A stretch of DNA of 64,000 bases, taken from DASPTT01 sp035623275 (GTDB taxonomy: Bacteria > Actinomycetota > Acidimicrobiia > Acidimicrobiales > UBA8190). Positions 50,845-60,307 of this stretch are shown here, piece after piece (positions within the stretch are counted from its first letter, which is position 1; every line of letters begins with the position of its first letter). The translations under genes and the position numbers were made by a program. Location: the NCBI GenBank assembly GCA_035623275.1, contig DASPTT010000166.1, positions 1 through 64,000 of the forward strand. The letters are read 5' to 3'. The notes beneath the pieces were generated by a model, which searched no databases, was not told the origin of the DNA, and worked only from the letters and a program-made list of their open reading frames with translations.

Positions 50845-51875
50845 TCAGCCTCATGACCTCGGGCGGCATCGCCCTGTGGGTGGCGGCGCTCGGGACACCC
50901 CTGCTCATCCGGTGGCTCACCACCAAGCGCATCGGGCAGCAGATCCGCACCGACGGCCCCTCCATGCACCTGGCCAAGGCGGGCACGCCGACCATGGGCG
51001 GGGTGGCCATCGTGGTCGCCGTGCTGGCCGGCTACCTCATGGGCCACGCCGGGACGCACGTCGCCATCAGCCGCTCCGGTGTCCTCGTCGTCCTGGTCAC
51101 GGTGGCGGCCGGCGCCATCGGCTTCGTCGACGACTGGATCAAGGTCCGCCACCGCCGGAGCCTCGGTCTGAACAAGCGGGCCAAGCTGGTGCTGCAGATC
51201 GTCGTCGCCGTGCTCTTCGCCGTCGCCGCGGAGCACTGGGCGGGGGCGGACACCCACCTGTCGTTCACCCGGTGGAACTCCTTCGGCATCCAGTTGGGGG
51301 CGGTGCCGTGGATCCTGTGGGCAACGCTCATCATCGTGGGGACGGCCAACGCCGTGAACCTCACCGACGGGCTCGACGGCCTGGCCTCGGGCTCGGCGAC
51401 GTTCTGCTTCGCGTGCCTGGCCATCATCGGCTACTGGCAGTTCCGCCACTTCAGCATCTACCGCGTCCCCTCCGCGCTCGACCTGGCCCTCACCGCGGTC
51501 GCGCTGGCCGGCGCCTGCCTGGGGTTCCTGTGGTGGAACGCGGCGCCCGCGCGCATCTTCATGGGCGACACCGGCTCGCTCGCCATCGGGTCGGGGCTGG
51601 CGGCGCTGTGCCTGCTCATGAACCTCCAGCTGCTGCTGGCCATCATCGGCGGCCTCTTCGTGATCGTCACCTTGTCGGTGGTCGTCCAGGTGGTGAGCTA
51701 CCGCCTCTTCGGCCGCCGGGTGTTCCGGATGGCGCCGCTGCACCACCATTTCGAGCTGCTCGGCTGGCCCGAGACCACCGTCATCGTGCGTTTCTGGATC
51801 CTCGCCGGCCTGTGCGCGGCGTTCGGGCTCGGCGTCTTCTACGCGGACTTCCTGCGCACGAGCGGGCTGCAGTGA
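50841..51875 (+). CDS. mraY: Phospho-N-acetylmuramoyl-pentapeptide transferase MraY
   Basis: Integral membrane enzyme making lipid I. 344 aa with about ten membrane segments and the family signatures: TPTMGGV, DDWIKVRHRRSLGL, NLTDGLDGLA, FMGDTGSLAIG and PLHHHFELLGWPE. GTG 50841 overlaps the murE stop and its own stop overlaps murD, so its substrate-producing partner MurF must be made elsewhere. Confidence 0.97.
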   Translation: MISLMTSGGIALWVAALGTPLLIRWLTTKRIGQQIRTDGPSMHLAKAGTPTMGGVAIVVAVLAGYLMGHAGTHVAISRSGVLVVLVTVAAGAIGFVDDWIKVRHRRSLGLNKRAKLVLQIVVAVLFAVAAEHWAGADTHLSFTRWNSFGIQLGAVPWILWATLIIVGTANAVNLTDGLDGLASGSATFCFACLAIIGYWQFRHFSIYRVPSALDLALTAVALAGACLGFLWWNAAPARIFMGDTGSLAIGSGLAALCLLMNLQLLLAIIGGLFVIVTLSVVVQVVSYRLFGRRVFRMAPLHHHFELLGWPETTVIVRFWILAGLCAAFGLGVFYADFLRTSGLQ

Positions 51876-53218
51876 GCGCGCCGAGCGCCGGCGGGCGCGT
51901 GCTCGTCTACGGGTTCGGCACCAGCGGCGAGGCCACCGCACGCCACCTGGTCGGCGAGGGGGTCGACGTCCTGGCGCTCGACGACGACGACGGGCCCCGT
52001 CCCCGGGAGGCGGCGGCCGCCCTCGGGGTGGACCTCGTGGTCCGACCGGATGCCGACGAGCTGGCCCGGTTGGCCGCGGGCGCCGACGAGATCGTCGTCA
52101 GCCCCGGGGTGCCCGCCGCCCACCGCATCTTCTCCGTTCCCGGTGCCCGTCTGGTCGGCGAGGTCGAGCTGGCCTGGCGCCGCGCCCGGGTGCCGATCGT
52201 CGCCGTGACCGGGACCAACGGCAAGACGACCGTCGCCACCTTGGTGGCCTCGATGCTGTGCGCCTCCGGTGTGCGCGCGCTGGCCGCGGGCAACATCGGG
52301 CACCCGCTGCTCGACGCCGTCGGCGCCGACGTCGCGTGCATCGTGGCCGAGGTGTCGTCGTTCCAGCTGGCGCTGACGCGGTCCTTCCGGCCGGCCGTGG
52401 GGGCGTGGTGCAACTTCTCGCCCGACCACCTCGACTGGCACGGGTCGCTCGACCACTACCGCAGCGCCAAGGCGAGGATCTGGGCCAACGCCGGCCCCGG
52501 CACGGTGGCGGTGGCCAACGCGGAGGACCCGGTGGTCATGGCGGCGGCCGCGGGCGCGGCGGATGCGGGCGCGGCCGTGGTGACCTTCGCCACCACCGGC
52601 GCAGGCGACTTCCGGCTCGAGGGCGACGAGCTGCGCGCCCCGGGGGGCGACGCCATCGCGCGCGTCGACGAGTTGGCCCGGCGACTGCCGCACGATCTGG
52701 CCAACGCGCTGTGCGCGGCGGCCGCCGCCACCGCGGCGGGTGCCACGCCCGGCGGCTGCCACGCCGCGCTGGTGGCGTTCACCGGCCTCCCCCATCGCGT
52801 GGAGCTGGTGGGGGAGGCTAACGGGGTGCGGTTCTACGACGACTCCAAGGCCACGACGCCCGGCGCCACCCTGGCCGCCCTGGCGGGCTTCGAGTCGGCC
52901 GTGCTCATCGCGGGGGGCCGGAACAAGGGGCTCGACCTGTCGGTCCTGCGGCACGGCGCGGCGCACCTGCGCGCGGTGGTGGCCATCGGCGAGGCCGCCC
53001 CCGCCGTGACGGCCGCCTTCGAAGGCGCGTGCCCGGTGCTGGAGGCCGGCTCCATGGACGACGCCGTCTCGGCGTCCGCCTCGCTGGCCCGCCCCGGTGA
53101 CGCCGTCGTGCTCTCCCCGGCGTGCGCCTCGTTCGACTGGTACACGTCCTACGGCGAACGCGGGGACGATTTCGCCCGCGCCGTGCGTGCCGTGACCGGC
53201 GCGCCGGGCCGGTCGTGA
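51872..53218 (+). CDS. murD: UDP-N-acetylmuramoyl-L-alanine--D-glutamate ligase MurD
   Basis: Cytoplasmic Mur ligase adding D-Glu. 448 aa: Rossmann-like N-terminus (VLVYGFGTSGEATAR), ATP loop TGTNGKTTVATL, EVSSFQLALT, NFSPDHLDWHGS, and the C-terminal YDDSKATTPGATLAAL and LSPACASFDWY. GTG start and stop both in GTGA overlaps. Confidence 0.96.
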   Translation: MSAPSAGGRVLVYGFGTSGEATARHLVGEGVDVLALDDDDGPRPREAAAALGVDLVVRPDADELARLAAGADEIVVSPGVPAAHRIFSVPGARLVGEVELAWRRARVPIVAVTGTNGKTTVATLVASMLCASGVRALAAGNIGHPLLDAVGADVACIVAEVSSFQLALTRSFRPAVGAWCNFSPDHLDWHGSLDHYRSAKARIWANAGPGTVAVANAEDPVVMAAAAGAADAGAAVVTFATTGAGDFRLEGDELRAPGGDAIARVDELARRLPHDLANALCAAAAATAAGATPGGCHAALVAFTGLPHRVELVGEANGVRFYDDSKATTPGATLAALAGFESAVLIAGGRNKGLDLSVLRHGAAHLRAVVAIGEAAPAVTAAFEGACPVLEAGSMDDAVSASASLARPGDAVVLSPACASFDWYTSYGERGDDFARAVRAVTGAPGRS

Positions 53219-54495
53219 GCGCCGGGCGCGCGTCGTCGGCGGCGCGGCGCACCGGCGAGGCCACCCCACCCCACCTGCGCCTCCTGCCCGGCGGCGCCCG
53301 CCGGCGCCGCTCGACGCGCGCCGGCGGGGGGGCGCGTCTGCCCACCGCCACCGCCGTCCTCGTGCTCGTGGGCGCGCTGTGCGGTGTGGGCCTCGTCATG
53401 GTCCTGTCGGCCTCCGCCTACACCTCCGAGCAGTACTACGGCTCGGTCTGGACCATCTTCGAGCGCCAGGTCCTGTGGATGGCGCTGGGGGCGATCGCCC
53501 TGGTGGCGGCGGCCCGCGTGCCCTCCGCGTGGTGGCGCCGGGTGCGGCTGCCGCTGCTCGCGGGCACCTTCGCCCTGCTCCTGGCCGTGCTCGTGCCGGG
53601 GCTCGGCGTCACCGCCGGCGGCTCCAGCCGCTGGATCGGCGTGGGGCTCCTGCGCATCCAGCCGTCGGAGGTGATGAAGCTGGCCCTGGCCGTGTTCGCC
53701 GCAGACCTCCTGGCCCGCCGGGCGGACCGCACCCACGAGTTCCGGGCCGTGGTGGCGCCCCTGCTCGTCGTTCTCGGGGCGGCCGCGCTCCTGGTGCTCG
53801 AGCAGCCCGACATGGGGACGGCCATCGTCCTCGTGTGCATCGCCTTCTGCCTGCTCTACGCGGGGGGCGTGAGCCTGCGCTCGGTGATGAAGACGCTGGG
53901 CGTGACCGCGCTGGTGGGCCTCGTCTTCGGCTTGGCCCAGCCCTATCGGCGGGACCGGCTGCTGTCGTTCGTCAATCCCTTCGCCCACGCCAAGGGCTCG
54001 GGCTACCAGGTGGTCCAGTCGCTGGTGGGGCTCGGCTCCGGCCACCTCTACGGGCTCGGGCTCGGGGGCGGACGCGAGAAGTGGGGCCTGTTGCCCAACG
54101 CTCACACCGACTTCATCTTCTCGGTGGTGGGGGAGGAGACGGGGCTGGTGGGCACCCTGCTCGTGCTCGTGCTGTTCCTGGCCCTCGCCTGGTACGGGCT
54201 GCGAGCCGCACGCCGCGCGCCTGACCGGTTCGGTGCCCTGCTCGCCGTGGCCACCACCGCGTGGATCACCAGCCAGGCGGTCATCAACATCGGGGCCGTG
54301 TGCGGCGTCCTGCCGGTGACGGGCATCCCGCTCCCCTTCATCTCCTTCGGCGGCTCGTCGCTGGTGATCACCATGGCCGCGGCGGGGATCCTGGTCAACG
54401 TGGCCCGCCACGAGCGACCGGCGGCGCCGGAGGCGGGCGCGCGGCCCGCGCGGCGGCCGGCCACGGGCGGCCGGCTCCGTCCCGCCCGACGGTGA
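53215..54495 (+). CDS. ftsW: Septal glycosyltransferase FtsW (SEDS family)
   Basis: Polymerises lipid II with FtsI. 426 aa: a basic cytoplasmic N-terminus, ten membrane segments, and SEDS signatures WIGVGLLRIQPSEVMKLAL, LLVLEQPDMGTAIVL, and the C-terminal GIPLPFISFGGSSL. GTGA overlaps join it to murD and murG. RodA is not in this window. Confidence 0.95.
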   Translation: MSAGRASSAARRTGEATPPHLRLLPGGARRRRSTRAGGGARLPTATAVLVLVGALCGVGLVMVLSASAYTSEQYYGSVWTIFERQVLWMALGAIALVAAARVPSAWWRRVRLPLLAGTFALLLAVLVPGLGVTAGGSSRWIGVGLLRIQPSEVMKLALAVFAADLLARRADRTHEFRAVVAPLLVVLGAAALLVLEQPDMGTAIVLVCIAFCLLYAGGVSLRSVMKTLGVTALVGLVFGLAQPYRRDRLLSFVNPFAHAKGSGYQVVQSLVGLGSGHLYGLGLGGGREKWGLLPNAHTDFIFSVVGEETGLVGTLLVLVLFLALAWYGLRAARRAPDRFGALLAVATTAWITSQAVINIGAVCGVLPVTGIPLPFISFGGSSLVITMAAAGILVNVARHERPAAPEAGARPARRPATGGRLRPARR

Positions 54496-55730
54496 GCCCC
54501 ACGCGCGTGGCGCTGGTGGCCGGCGGGGGGACCGCCGGCCACGTCCAGCCGGCGCTGGCGGTGGCGCGCGAGATCGAGGCCCGCATGGGGGAGGGGTCCG
54601 TCGAGCTCGTCGGTTCTCGCCGGGGGCTCGAGCGCGCCATCCTGGCCGACACGGGCCTGCCGGTTTCCCTGCTCCCCGGCCGCGGCATCGCCCGCCGGCT
54701 CTCCCCGCGGGCCGTCGTCGACAACGTGGTGGCGTTGGCCGGGTTGGCGATGGCGGCGTGCATGGCGCTGGGCCTGGTCGTCCGGCGCCGGCCCCGCGTG
54801 GTGGTGGCCGTCGGCGGCTATGCCAGCGTCCCCGTGGCCCTGGCCGCGGCACTGGCCCGGGTCCCCGTGGTCCTCGTCAACGTGGACGCGGTCCCGGGGG
54901 CCGCCAACCGCCTGGTGGCACGCTTCGCCCGCGCCAGTGCCGTGGCCTGGCCCGGCACGGACCTGGCGCGCGCGGTGGTGACCGGTGCGCCGGTGCGCCC
55001 GGCGGTGGCCGCCCTGGCCCGGGCGCGCGGCCGGGCGCTCGGCCGGGCGCTCGGGCAGGCCCAGGGCGGACGCGGGGATGGCGTCGGCGGCGGGAAGGCC
55101 GCCTCCCCTCGTGCCACCCTCGGCCTCCCCGACGGGCGGACGGTCGTGGCCGCCGTGGGCGGCTCCCTCGGGGCGCGCCGGCTCAACGAGGCCGTGCTGT
55201 CGCTGGCCGGGACCTGGGCCGAGCGCGGCGACCTCGCCCTCTACCACGTGGTCGGCCGTCGCGACGCCGAGTGGGCGGCCGCCGAGTCGCCCGTCCCCGC
55301 CGACGGCTCGGGGGGCGCGCACGTGCTGTGGTACCGGCAGGTGCCCTACGAGAGCCGCCTGGAGCAGGTCCTGGCCGCGGCGGACGTGCTGGTGAGCCGG
55401 GCCGGGGGGATGACGGTGGCGGAGATCGCGGTCGTGGGCACGCCGGCGCTGCTCGTCCCGCTGCCCGGCGCGCCGGGCGACCACCAGCGGGCCAACGCGC
55501 GGGTCCTCGTCGACTCGGGGGCGGCCGTGCTCGTCGACGACGAGGACTGCACCGGCCGCCGGCTGGCGGCGGAGCTCGCCGCCCTCCTCGACGCGCCGGG
55601 ACGCCTCGACGCCATGGCGGACGCCGCCGCCGCTCTGGGCCGGCCGGACGCGGCGGCGGCCGTGGCCGAGCTCGTGCTCCACCACGCGCGCGCCACCCGT
55701 CCGGTGCACGCCGTGGAGGGGACGCCGTGA
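54492..55730 (+). CDS. murG: UDP-GlcNAc--lipid I N-acetylglucosaminyltransferase MurG
   Basis: Makes lipid II at the inner face of the membrane. 412 aa, longer than the 355 of E. coli: GGGTAGHVQPALAVA at the N-terminus, VVAVGGYASVPVALAAAL, and the C-terminal VSRAGGMTVAEIAVVGTPALLVPLP. A Gly/Ala/Arg-rich segment of about 30 residues (LGRALGQAQGGRGDGVGGGK, about 178-205) is inserted near the domain junction. Overlaps ftsW and murC by GTGA. Confidence 0.94.
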   Translation: MSPTRVALVAGGGTAGHVQPALAVAREIEARMGEGSVELVGSRRGLERAILADTGLPVSLLPGRGIARRLSPRAVVDNVVALAGLAMAACMALGLVVRRRPRVVVAVGGYASVPVALAAALARVPVVLVNVDAVPGAANRLVARFARASAVAWPGTDLARAVVTGAPVRPAVAALARARGRALGRALGQAQGGRGDGVGGGKAASPRATLGLPDGRTVVAAVGGSLGARRLNEAVLSLAGTWAERGDLALYHVVGRRDAEWAAAESPVPADGSGGAHVLWYRQVPYESRLEQVLAAADVLVSRAGGMTVAEIAVVGTPALLVPLPGAPGDHQRANARVLVDSGAAVLVDDEDCTGRRLAAELAALLDAPGRLDAMADAAAALGRPDAAAAVAELVLHHARATRPVHAVEGTP

Positions 55731-57106
55731 CCATCCGCGGCCTCGACCTCGGCGCGCCCCGGCGGATCCACGTCGTGGGCGTCGGCGGCGCCGGCATGAG
55801 CGCGATCGCCTCCGTCCTCGCTGCCATGGGCCACTCGGTCACGGGCAGCGACCTCAAGTCGTCACCGGCCACGGAGCGCCTGCGCGCCTCGGGCGTCGCC
55901 GTCGCCATCGGCCATGCGCCCGAGCACGTCGGGGAGGCAGAGCTGGTCACGGTGTCGAGCGCCGTGCCCGAGGGGAACCCCGAGGTGCTCGAGGCACGTC
56001 GCCGCGGCCTGCCCGTCCTGCACCGCGCCGAGACCCTCGCCGCCATCGCCGCCTGCCGCCGCTGCATCGCGGTGGCGGGGACGCACGGCAAGACGACGAC
56101 CACGTCGATGCTCGCGCTGGTGCTGGTCGAAGCGGGGATGCGGCCGAGCTTCCTGGTCGGTGGCGACATCAACGAGACGGGCACGAACGCGCTGTGGGAC
56201 GACGGGGAGTGGTTGGTGCTGGAAGCCGACGAGAGCGACGGCACCTTCCTCGCCCTCGACCCGGAGATCGCCGTGATCACCAACATCGAGGCCGACCACC
56301 TGGACCACTACGGCGACCTCGACGCCCTGGAGGCGGCCTTCGACCGCTTCGCCTCGGGCCGGCCCGGCGGCGTGGTGGTGGGCGCCGACGAGCCGAGGGC
56401 CGCCGCCCTGGGCCGGCGTCACGGGGCCACTTCGGTGGGCACCGCGCCCGATGCCGACTACCGGATCCGTGCCATGGCCCTGGAGCGCCACGGGGCGCGC
56501 TTCGAGCTCGAGCACGCGGGGGCCACGGCGGCGACGGTGACCATGCCCGTCCCCGGTGCCCACAACGTGCGCAACGCCGCCGTGGCGCTGGTCGCCGCCT
56601 GCGCCGCCGGCGCGGCGTTCGACGACGGCGTGCGCGCCCTGGCTCGCTACGCGGGTGTGGCCCGGCGCTTCGAGGCCCGGGGGGAGCTCGGGGGCGTGCA
56701 CTTCGTCGACGACTACGCCCATCTGCCGACCGAGGTGGCCGCCGCGCTGGCCGCCGCCCGCGCCGGCGGCTGGGACCGGGTGGTGGCCGTGTTCCAGCCC
56801 CATCGCTACTCGCGCACGGCCGCGCTGGGGGCGGCCTTCGCCGACGCCTTCGTCGACGCCGACATGGTGGTCCTCACCGACGTCTACCCCGCCGGCGAGC
56901 GCCCGGTGCCGGGCGTCTCGGGCCGGTTGGTGGCCGACGCCGTCGTGGCGGCCCACCCCGACGCCGACGTCACCTACGTGGCCGGGCGGGCCGAGCTGCG
57001 CGCGCACCTGCGCGAGGTCCTGCGCCCGGGCGACCTGTGTCTCACCCTGGGGGCCGGCGACATCACCGCGCTGGCCGACGAGCTCGCCGCGGAGGGCGGA
57101 TGGTGA
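55727..57106 (+). CDS. murC: UDP-N-acetylmuramate--L-alanine ligase MurC
   Basis: First Mur ligase, adding L-Ala to UDP-MurNAc. 459 aa with HVVGVGGAGMSAIA, the ATP loop GTHGKTTTTSM, EADESDGTFL, HNVRNAAVAL, and DDYAHLPTEVAAAL in the C-terminal domain. GTGA overlap with murG; 7-nt overlap with murB. Confidence 0.97.
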   Translation: MTIRGLDLGAPRRIHVVGVGGAGMSAIASVLAAMGHSVTGSDLKSSPATERLRASGVAVAIGHAPEHVGEAELVTVSSAVPEGNPEVLEARRRGLPVLHRAETLAAIAACRRCIAVAGTHGKTTTTSMLALVLVEAGMRPSFLVGGDINETGTNALWDDGEWLVLEADESDGTFLALDPEIAVITNIEADHLDHYGDLDALEAAFDRFASGRPGGVVVGADEPRAAALGRRHGATSVGTAPDADYRIRAMALERHGARFELEHAGATAATVTMPVPGAHNVRNAAVALVAACAAGAAFDDGVRALARYAGVARRFEARGELGGVHFVDDYAHLPTEVAAALAAARAGGWDRVVAVFQPHRYSRTAALGAAFADAFVDADMVVLTDVYPAGERPVPGVSGRLVADAVVAAHPDADVTYVAGRAELRAHLREVLRPGDLCLTLGAGDITALADELAAEGGW

Positions 57107-58086
57107 GCTGGCCCGATCCGGTGCGCCGGCGCACGGCGGTCCTGGCCGAGGCGCTCGGCGGGTGCGCCGAGCGCGACGCGCCACTGGGCGCCCGCACGAC
57201 CTATCGCGTCGGGGGCCCGGCCGCGCTGCTCGTCGAGGCCGACGACGAGGCCGCGCTGGCGGGGGTCCACCGCGCACTGGTCGCGGTGGGGGAGCCTGTG
57301 CCCGTGGTGGTGGTGGGGCAGGGGTCGAACATGCTGGTGGCCGACGCCGGCTTCGGGGGGCTGGCCGTCGTCCTCGGTGCCGGACTGTGCACGGTGGCGG
57401 TGGAGGGTTCGCACCTGGTGGCCGGCGGGGGCGCCAAGCTCCCCGTGCTCGCCCGGCGCTCGGCGGCGGCCGGCCTGCGCGGCTTCGAGTGGGCCGTAGG
57501 GGTGCCCGGCTCGGTGGGCGGGGCCGTGCGGATGAACGCGGGCGGCCACGGGTCGGACGTGGCCGCCACCTTGGTGCGCTGCCGGAGCTTCGACCTGGCC
57601 GCCGGCGACGCGCGCGACGAGGGGCCGGCGCGCCTGGCCCTCGGATACCGCCGCTCCGCGCTGGGCCCGGGGGAGGTGGTGGTGCGTGCCGAGTTCGCCC
57701 TGGCGCCGGGGGAGGCGACGGAGGCCGAGGCGCTCGTGTCCGAGATCGTGCGCTGGCGCCGGGCCAACCAGCCGGGGGGCTCCAACGCGGGATCGGTGTT
57801 CACCAACCCCCCCGGCGACGCGGCCGGTCGGCTGGTGGAGGCGGCCGGGTGCAAGGGCCTGCGCATCGGCACCGCCCACGTCTCCGAGAAGCACGCCAAT
57901 TTCATCCAGGCCGACCCCGGCGGTGCGGCCGACGACGTGCGGGCCGTGATGGAGGCCGTCCGCTCCCGGGTGGCCGAGCGCCTCGGCGTGACCCTGCGGA
58001 CCGAGGTGCGGTTGGTGGGGTTCGCCGACGTCCCCGACCCGCTGGTCGAGGCCCGTCCCTCCACCTCCACTGGAGGTCCACGCTGA
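57100..58086 (+). CDS. murB: UDP-N-acetylenolpyruvoylglucosamine reductase MurB
   Basis: FAD-dependent reductase producing UDP-MurNAc. 328 aa: TYRVGGPAALLVEA, VVGQGSNMLVAD, GVPGSVGGAVRMNAG, the catalytic Ser region NAGSVFTNPPGD, and the final Glu in LRTEVRLVG. ATG 57100 or GTG 57103 can start it; GGAGGG (57091-57096) precedes both. The stop overlaps a CTG that appears to start ftsQ. Confidence 0.96.
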   Translation: MVSWPDPVRRRTAVLAEALGGCAERDAPLGARTTYRVGGPAALLVEADDEAALAGVHRALVAVGEPVPVVVVGQGSNMLVADAGFGGLAVVLGAGLCTVAVEGSHLVAGGGAKLPVLARRSAAAGLRGFEWAVGVPGSVGGAVRMNAGGHGSDVAATLVRCRSFDLAAGDARDEGPARLALGYRRSALGPGEVVVRAEFALAPGEATEAEALVSEIVRWRRANQPGGSNAGSVFTNPPGDAAGRLVEAAGCKGLRIGTAHVSEKHANFIQADPGGAADDVRAVMEAVRSRVAERLGVTLRTEVRLVGFADVPDPLVEARPSTSTGGPR

Positions 58087-58949
58087 GCCCCACGCGCACG
58101 CCCGCCCGCAGCGCGACGGCCGAGGCGCCGCCGCCGGCGCGCGCGCCGCTGCACCCGCGCATCCGGGCGCGCCGGGTGGCGGTGACCCGCGCCCGGGGCC
58201 GGCGCCGCCTGCGCGTGGCGATCGCCGTCGCCACCACCGTGGCCCTGGCCGCCGGCACCGTGGCCCTGTTGTTCTCGGGGCTCTTCTCCGCCCGCCACGT
58301 GACGGTGCGCGGCTCGCTGCACACCCCGGCGCCCGTCGTGCTGGCCACCGCCGGGCTCGACGCCTCCCCGCCGCTCGTCGAGGTCGACCCCGGCGCGGCG
58401 GCGGCGCGGCTCGAGCGGCTGCCCTGGGTGGCGCGGGCCACCGTCGTGCGCCGCTGGCCGGACTCGGTGACGGTGACCGTGGTCGAGCGCGTGCCGGTGG
58501 CGGCGGTGGACCGCCGCGGCGGCGTGGCACTGGTGGACGCGAGCGGCCGGGTCCTGGCGTGGCCGGCCGCGGCGCCCGCCGGCCTCCCGCTGCTGGCCGC
58601 GCCGGTGGGGGTGGGCCGGCCGGGGTCCACGCTCGGCGCCGGCGCGCGTCCGGGATTGACGGTGGCCGCGGCGTTGCCGCCCGCGCTGGCCCGCCGGGTC
58701 CAAGGGGTCGACGTCGGGCGGGACGGGACGGTCACCCTCGACCTCGGGTCGGGGCTGAGGGCCGAGCTCGGCGCACCCTCCACGCTCGGGGCGAAGCTCG
58801 AGGCGCTCGCCAGCGTCCTCGCCGGCGCGCAGCCGCACGGGCCCGCGCTGATCGACGTGACCGTCCCCGACGAGCCGCTCGTGGGCGCGGCACCGGGGCC
58901 CGCGCCGCCGGCCGCCGCGGGCGGCTCGAGTGGGACGCACTCCCCGTGA
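58083..58949 (+). CDS. ftsQ: Cell division protein FtsQ, apparently starting at CTG
   Basis: Bitopic divisome protein. 288 aa: a basic, Pro/Ala-rich cytoplasmic N-terminus, one membrane segment (LRVAIAVATTVALAAGTVAL), the POTRA domain (FSARHVTVRGSLHTPAPVVL), and an FtsQ C-terminal domain. CTG 58083 lies 5 nt after a perfect GGAGGT (58072-58077) and overlaps the murB stop as CTGA, the same arrangement as the GTGA/TTGA overlaps of its neighbours. The next usual start, GTG 58176, lacks a Shine-Dalgarno. Confidence 0.9.
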   Translation: MSPTRTPARSATAEAPPPARAPLHPRIRARRVAVTRARGRRRLRVAIAVATTVALAAGTVALLFSGLFSARHVTVRGSLHTPAPVVLATAGLDASPPLVEVDPGAAAARLERLPWVARATVVRRWPDSVTVTVVERVPVAAVDRRGGVALVDASGRVLAWPAAAPAGLPLLAAPVGVGRPGSTLGAGARPGLTVAAALPPALARRVQGVDVGRDGTVTLDLGSGLRAELGAPSTLGAKLEALASVLAGAQPHGPALIDVTVPDEPLVGAAPGPAPPAAAGGSSGTHSP

Positions 58950-58987
58950 CCTGGGCATTGGGACGCCGCGCCGCACCATGCGCCCGC

Positions 58988-59016
58988 TTGACCCGTTCGC
59001 GGTGCAGTCTTATCGT
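58988..59016 (+). promoter_or_regulatory. ftsZ promoter (TTGACC-N17-TATCGT)
   Basis: TTGACC (58988-58993) and TATCGT (59011-59016) with 17-bp spacing form the best promoter in the 205-bp ftsQ-ftsZ gap. The transcript would carry a leader of about 130 nt before the GAGGAGA Shine-Dalgarno (59144-59150). It lets ftsZ be expressed above the rest of the dcw cluster. Confidence 0.7.
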
Positions 59017-59154
59017 GGGAAGACCCGGGCTGGCACCGACTCAAGTTGTGGTCGAGGGTGAGGTGTCTGGTGCTCGGTGCCGGCTCGTCCAGCCCGATCA
59101 CCGGACGGGGGGTCCTTGAATGCCCGAGTTCCGGGTGGTGGACGAGGAGAATTG

Positions 59155-60255
59155 ATGACCGGACCAGCACAGAGCAGCTATTTCGCCGTCATCAAGGTCG
59201 TCGGGGTGGGCGGCGGCGGGGTCAACGCCGTCAACCGGATGATCGAGGCGGGCCTCAAGGGTGTGGAGTTCATCGCCATGAACACCGACGCCCAGGCGCT
59301 GCTCATGAGCGACGCCGACCTCAAGCTCGACATCGGCCGCCAGCTCACCCGGGGACTCGGCGCGGGCAGCGACCCCGAGGTGGGCCGTCAGGCCGCCGAG
59401 GAGCACCGGGGCGAGATCGAGGAGGCGCTCAAGGGTGCCGACATGGTCTTCATCACCGCGGGCAAGGGCGGCGGCACGGGGACCGGGGCGGCACCGGTGG
59501 TGGCCGAGGTGGCCAAGGCGCTCGGCGCGCTCACCATCGGCGTCGTCACGCGGCCGTTCTCCTTCGAGGGCCGGAGGCGCTCGGTGCAGGCCGAGGGAGG
59601 GATCCAGCGCCTGAAGGAGAAGGTCGACGCCATCATCATCATCCCCAACGACCGCCTGCTCACCGTGTCGACCGACAAGACCTCGATGGTCAACGCCTTC
59701 AAGATGGCGGACGAGGTGCTGCTCCAGGGCGTGCAGGGCATCACCGACCTGATCACCGTGCCCGGGCAGATCAACACCGACTTCGCCGACGTGCGCATGG
59801 TCCTCAACAATGCGGGGACGGCCATCATGGGCATCGGACAGGCGACCGGCGAGGGCCGCGCCGTGAACGCGGCCCGTGCGGCCATCACCAGCCCCCTGCT
59901 CGAGGCGTCCATCGAGGGCGCGCGGGGCATCCTCGTCAACATCGCCGGCGGACCGGACCTCGGCCTCTTCGAGGTCAACGAGGCCATGGAGATCATCCAC
60001 GGCGTCGCCCATCCCGACGCCAACATCATCTTCGGCAACGTGATCGACGAGTCGATGGCCGACGAGGTGCGCGTCACCGTCATCGCCGCCGGCTTCGAGC
60101 GCTGGGAGGAGGGCCGCCTCGGCGAGCCCCTGCCCGAGGAGCGCAGCCAGGTGCTCGGGCTCGAGCCCGTGCACGAGGACATCTTCGCCACGCCATCCGA
60201 GGACGACCTCGACCTCGGTGACGACGATTTCGACGTCCCCTCCTTCCTCCGCTAG
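59155..60255 (+). CDS. ftsZ: Cell division protein FtsZ
   Basis: Tubulin-like GTPase forming the Z ring. 366 aa: [13 protein letters not shown], the GTP signature GGGTGTG (105-111), the T7 loop with NTDFADVR, a short acidic linker, and a C-terminal conserved peptide [11 protein letters not shown] that should bind SepF and other partners. ATG 59155 follows GAGGAGA at a good distance; longer in-frame starts are not conserved. No ftsA precedes it; SepF, encoded downstream, is the likely membrane tether. Confidence 0.98.
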   Translation: MTGPAQSSYFAVIKVVGVGGGGVNAVNRMIEAGLKGVEFIAMNTDAQALLMSDADLKLDIGRQLTRGLGAGSDPEVGRQAAEEHRGEIEEALKGADMVFITAGKGGGTGTGAAPVVAEVAKALGALTIGVVTRPFSFEGRRRSVQAEGGIQRLKEKVDAIIIIPNDRLLTVSTDKTSMVNAFKMADEVLLQGVQGITDLITVPGQINTDFADVRMVLNNAGTAIMGIGQATGEGRAVNAARAAITSPLLEASIEGARGILVNIAGGPDLGLFEVNEAMEIIHGVAHPDANIIFGNVIDESMADEVRVTVIAAGFERWEEGRLGEPLPEERSQVLGLEPVHEDIFATPSEDDLDLGDDDFDVPSFLR

Positions 60256-60270
60256 TCCTCCTTCCTCCGC
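60239..60270 (+). repeat. 14-bp direct repeat across the ftsZ stop codon
   Basis: CCTCCTTCCTCCGC occurs at 60239-60252 and 60257-60270, 18 bp apart, with the TAG stop between them. The codons for the FtsZ C-terminal SFLR are thus duplicated in frame after the stop. Confidence 0.8.
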
Positions 60271-60307
60271 CGGGCAGGGCCCTGCCTCCGCCCCGGTCGC
60301 GCCAGGA

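Noticed and set aside
59048..59119. A 23-codon upstream ORF in the ftsZ leader
   Set aside because: GTG start without a Shine-Dalgarno and no overlap with ftsZ; nothing distinguishes it from a chance frame.
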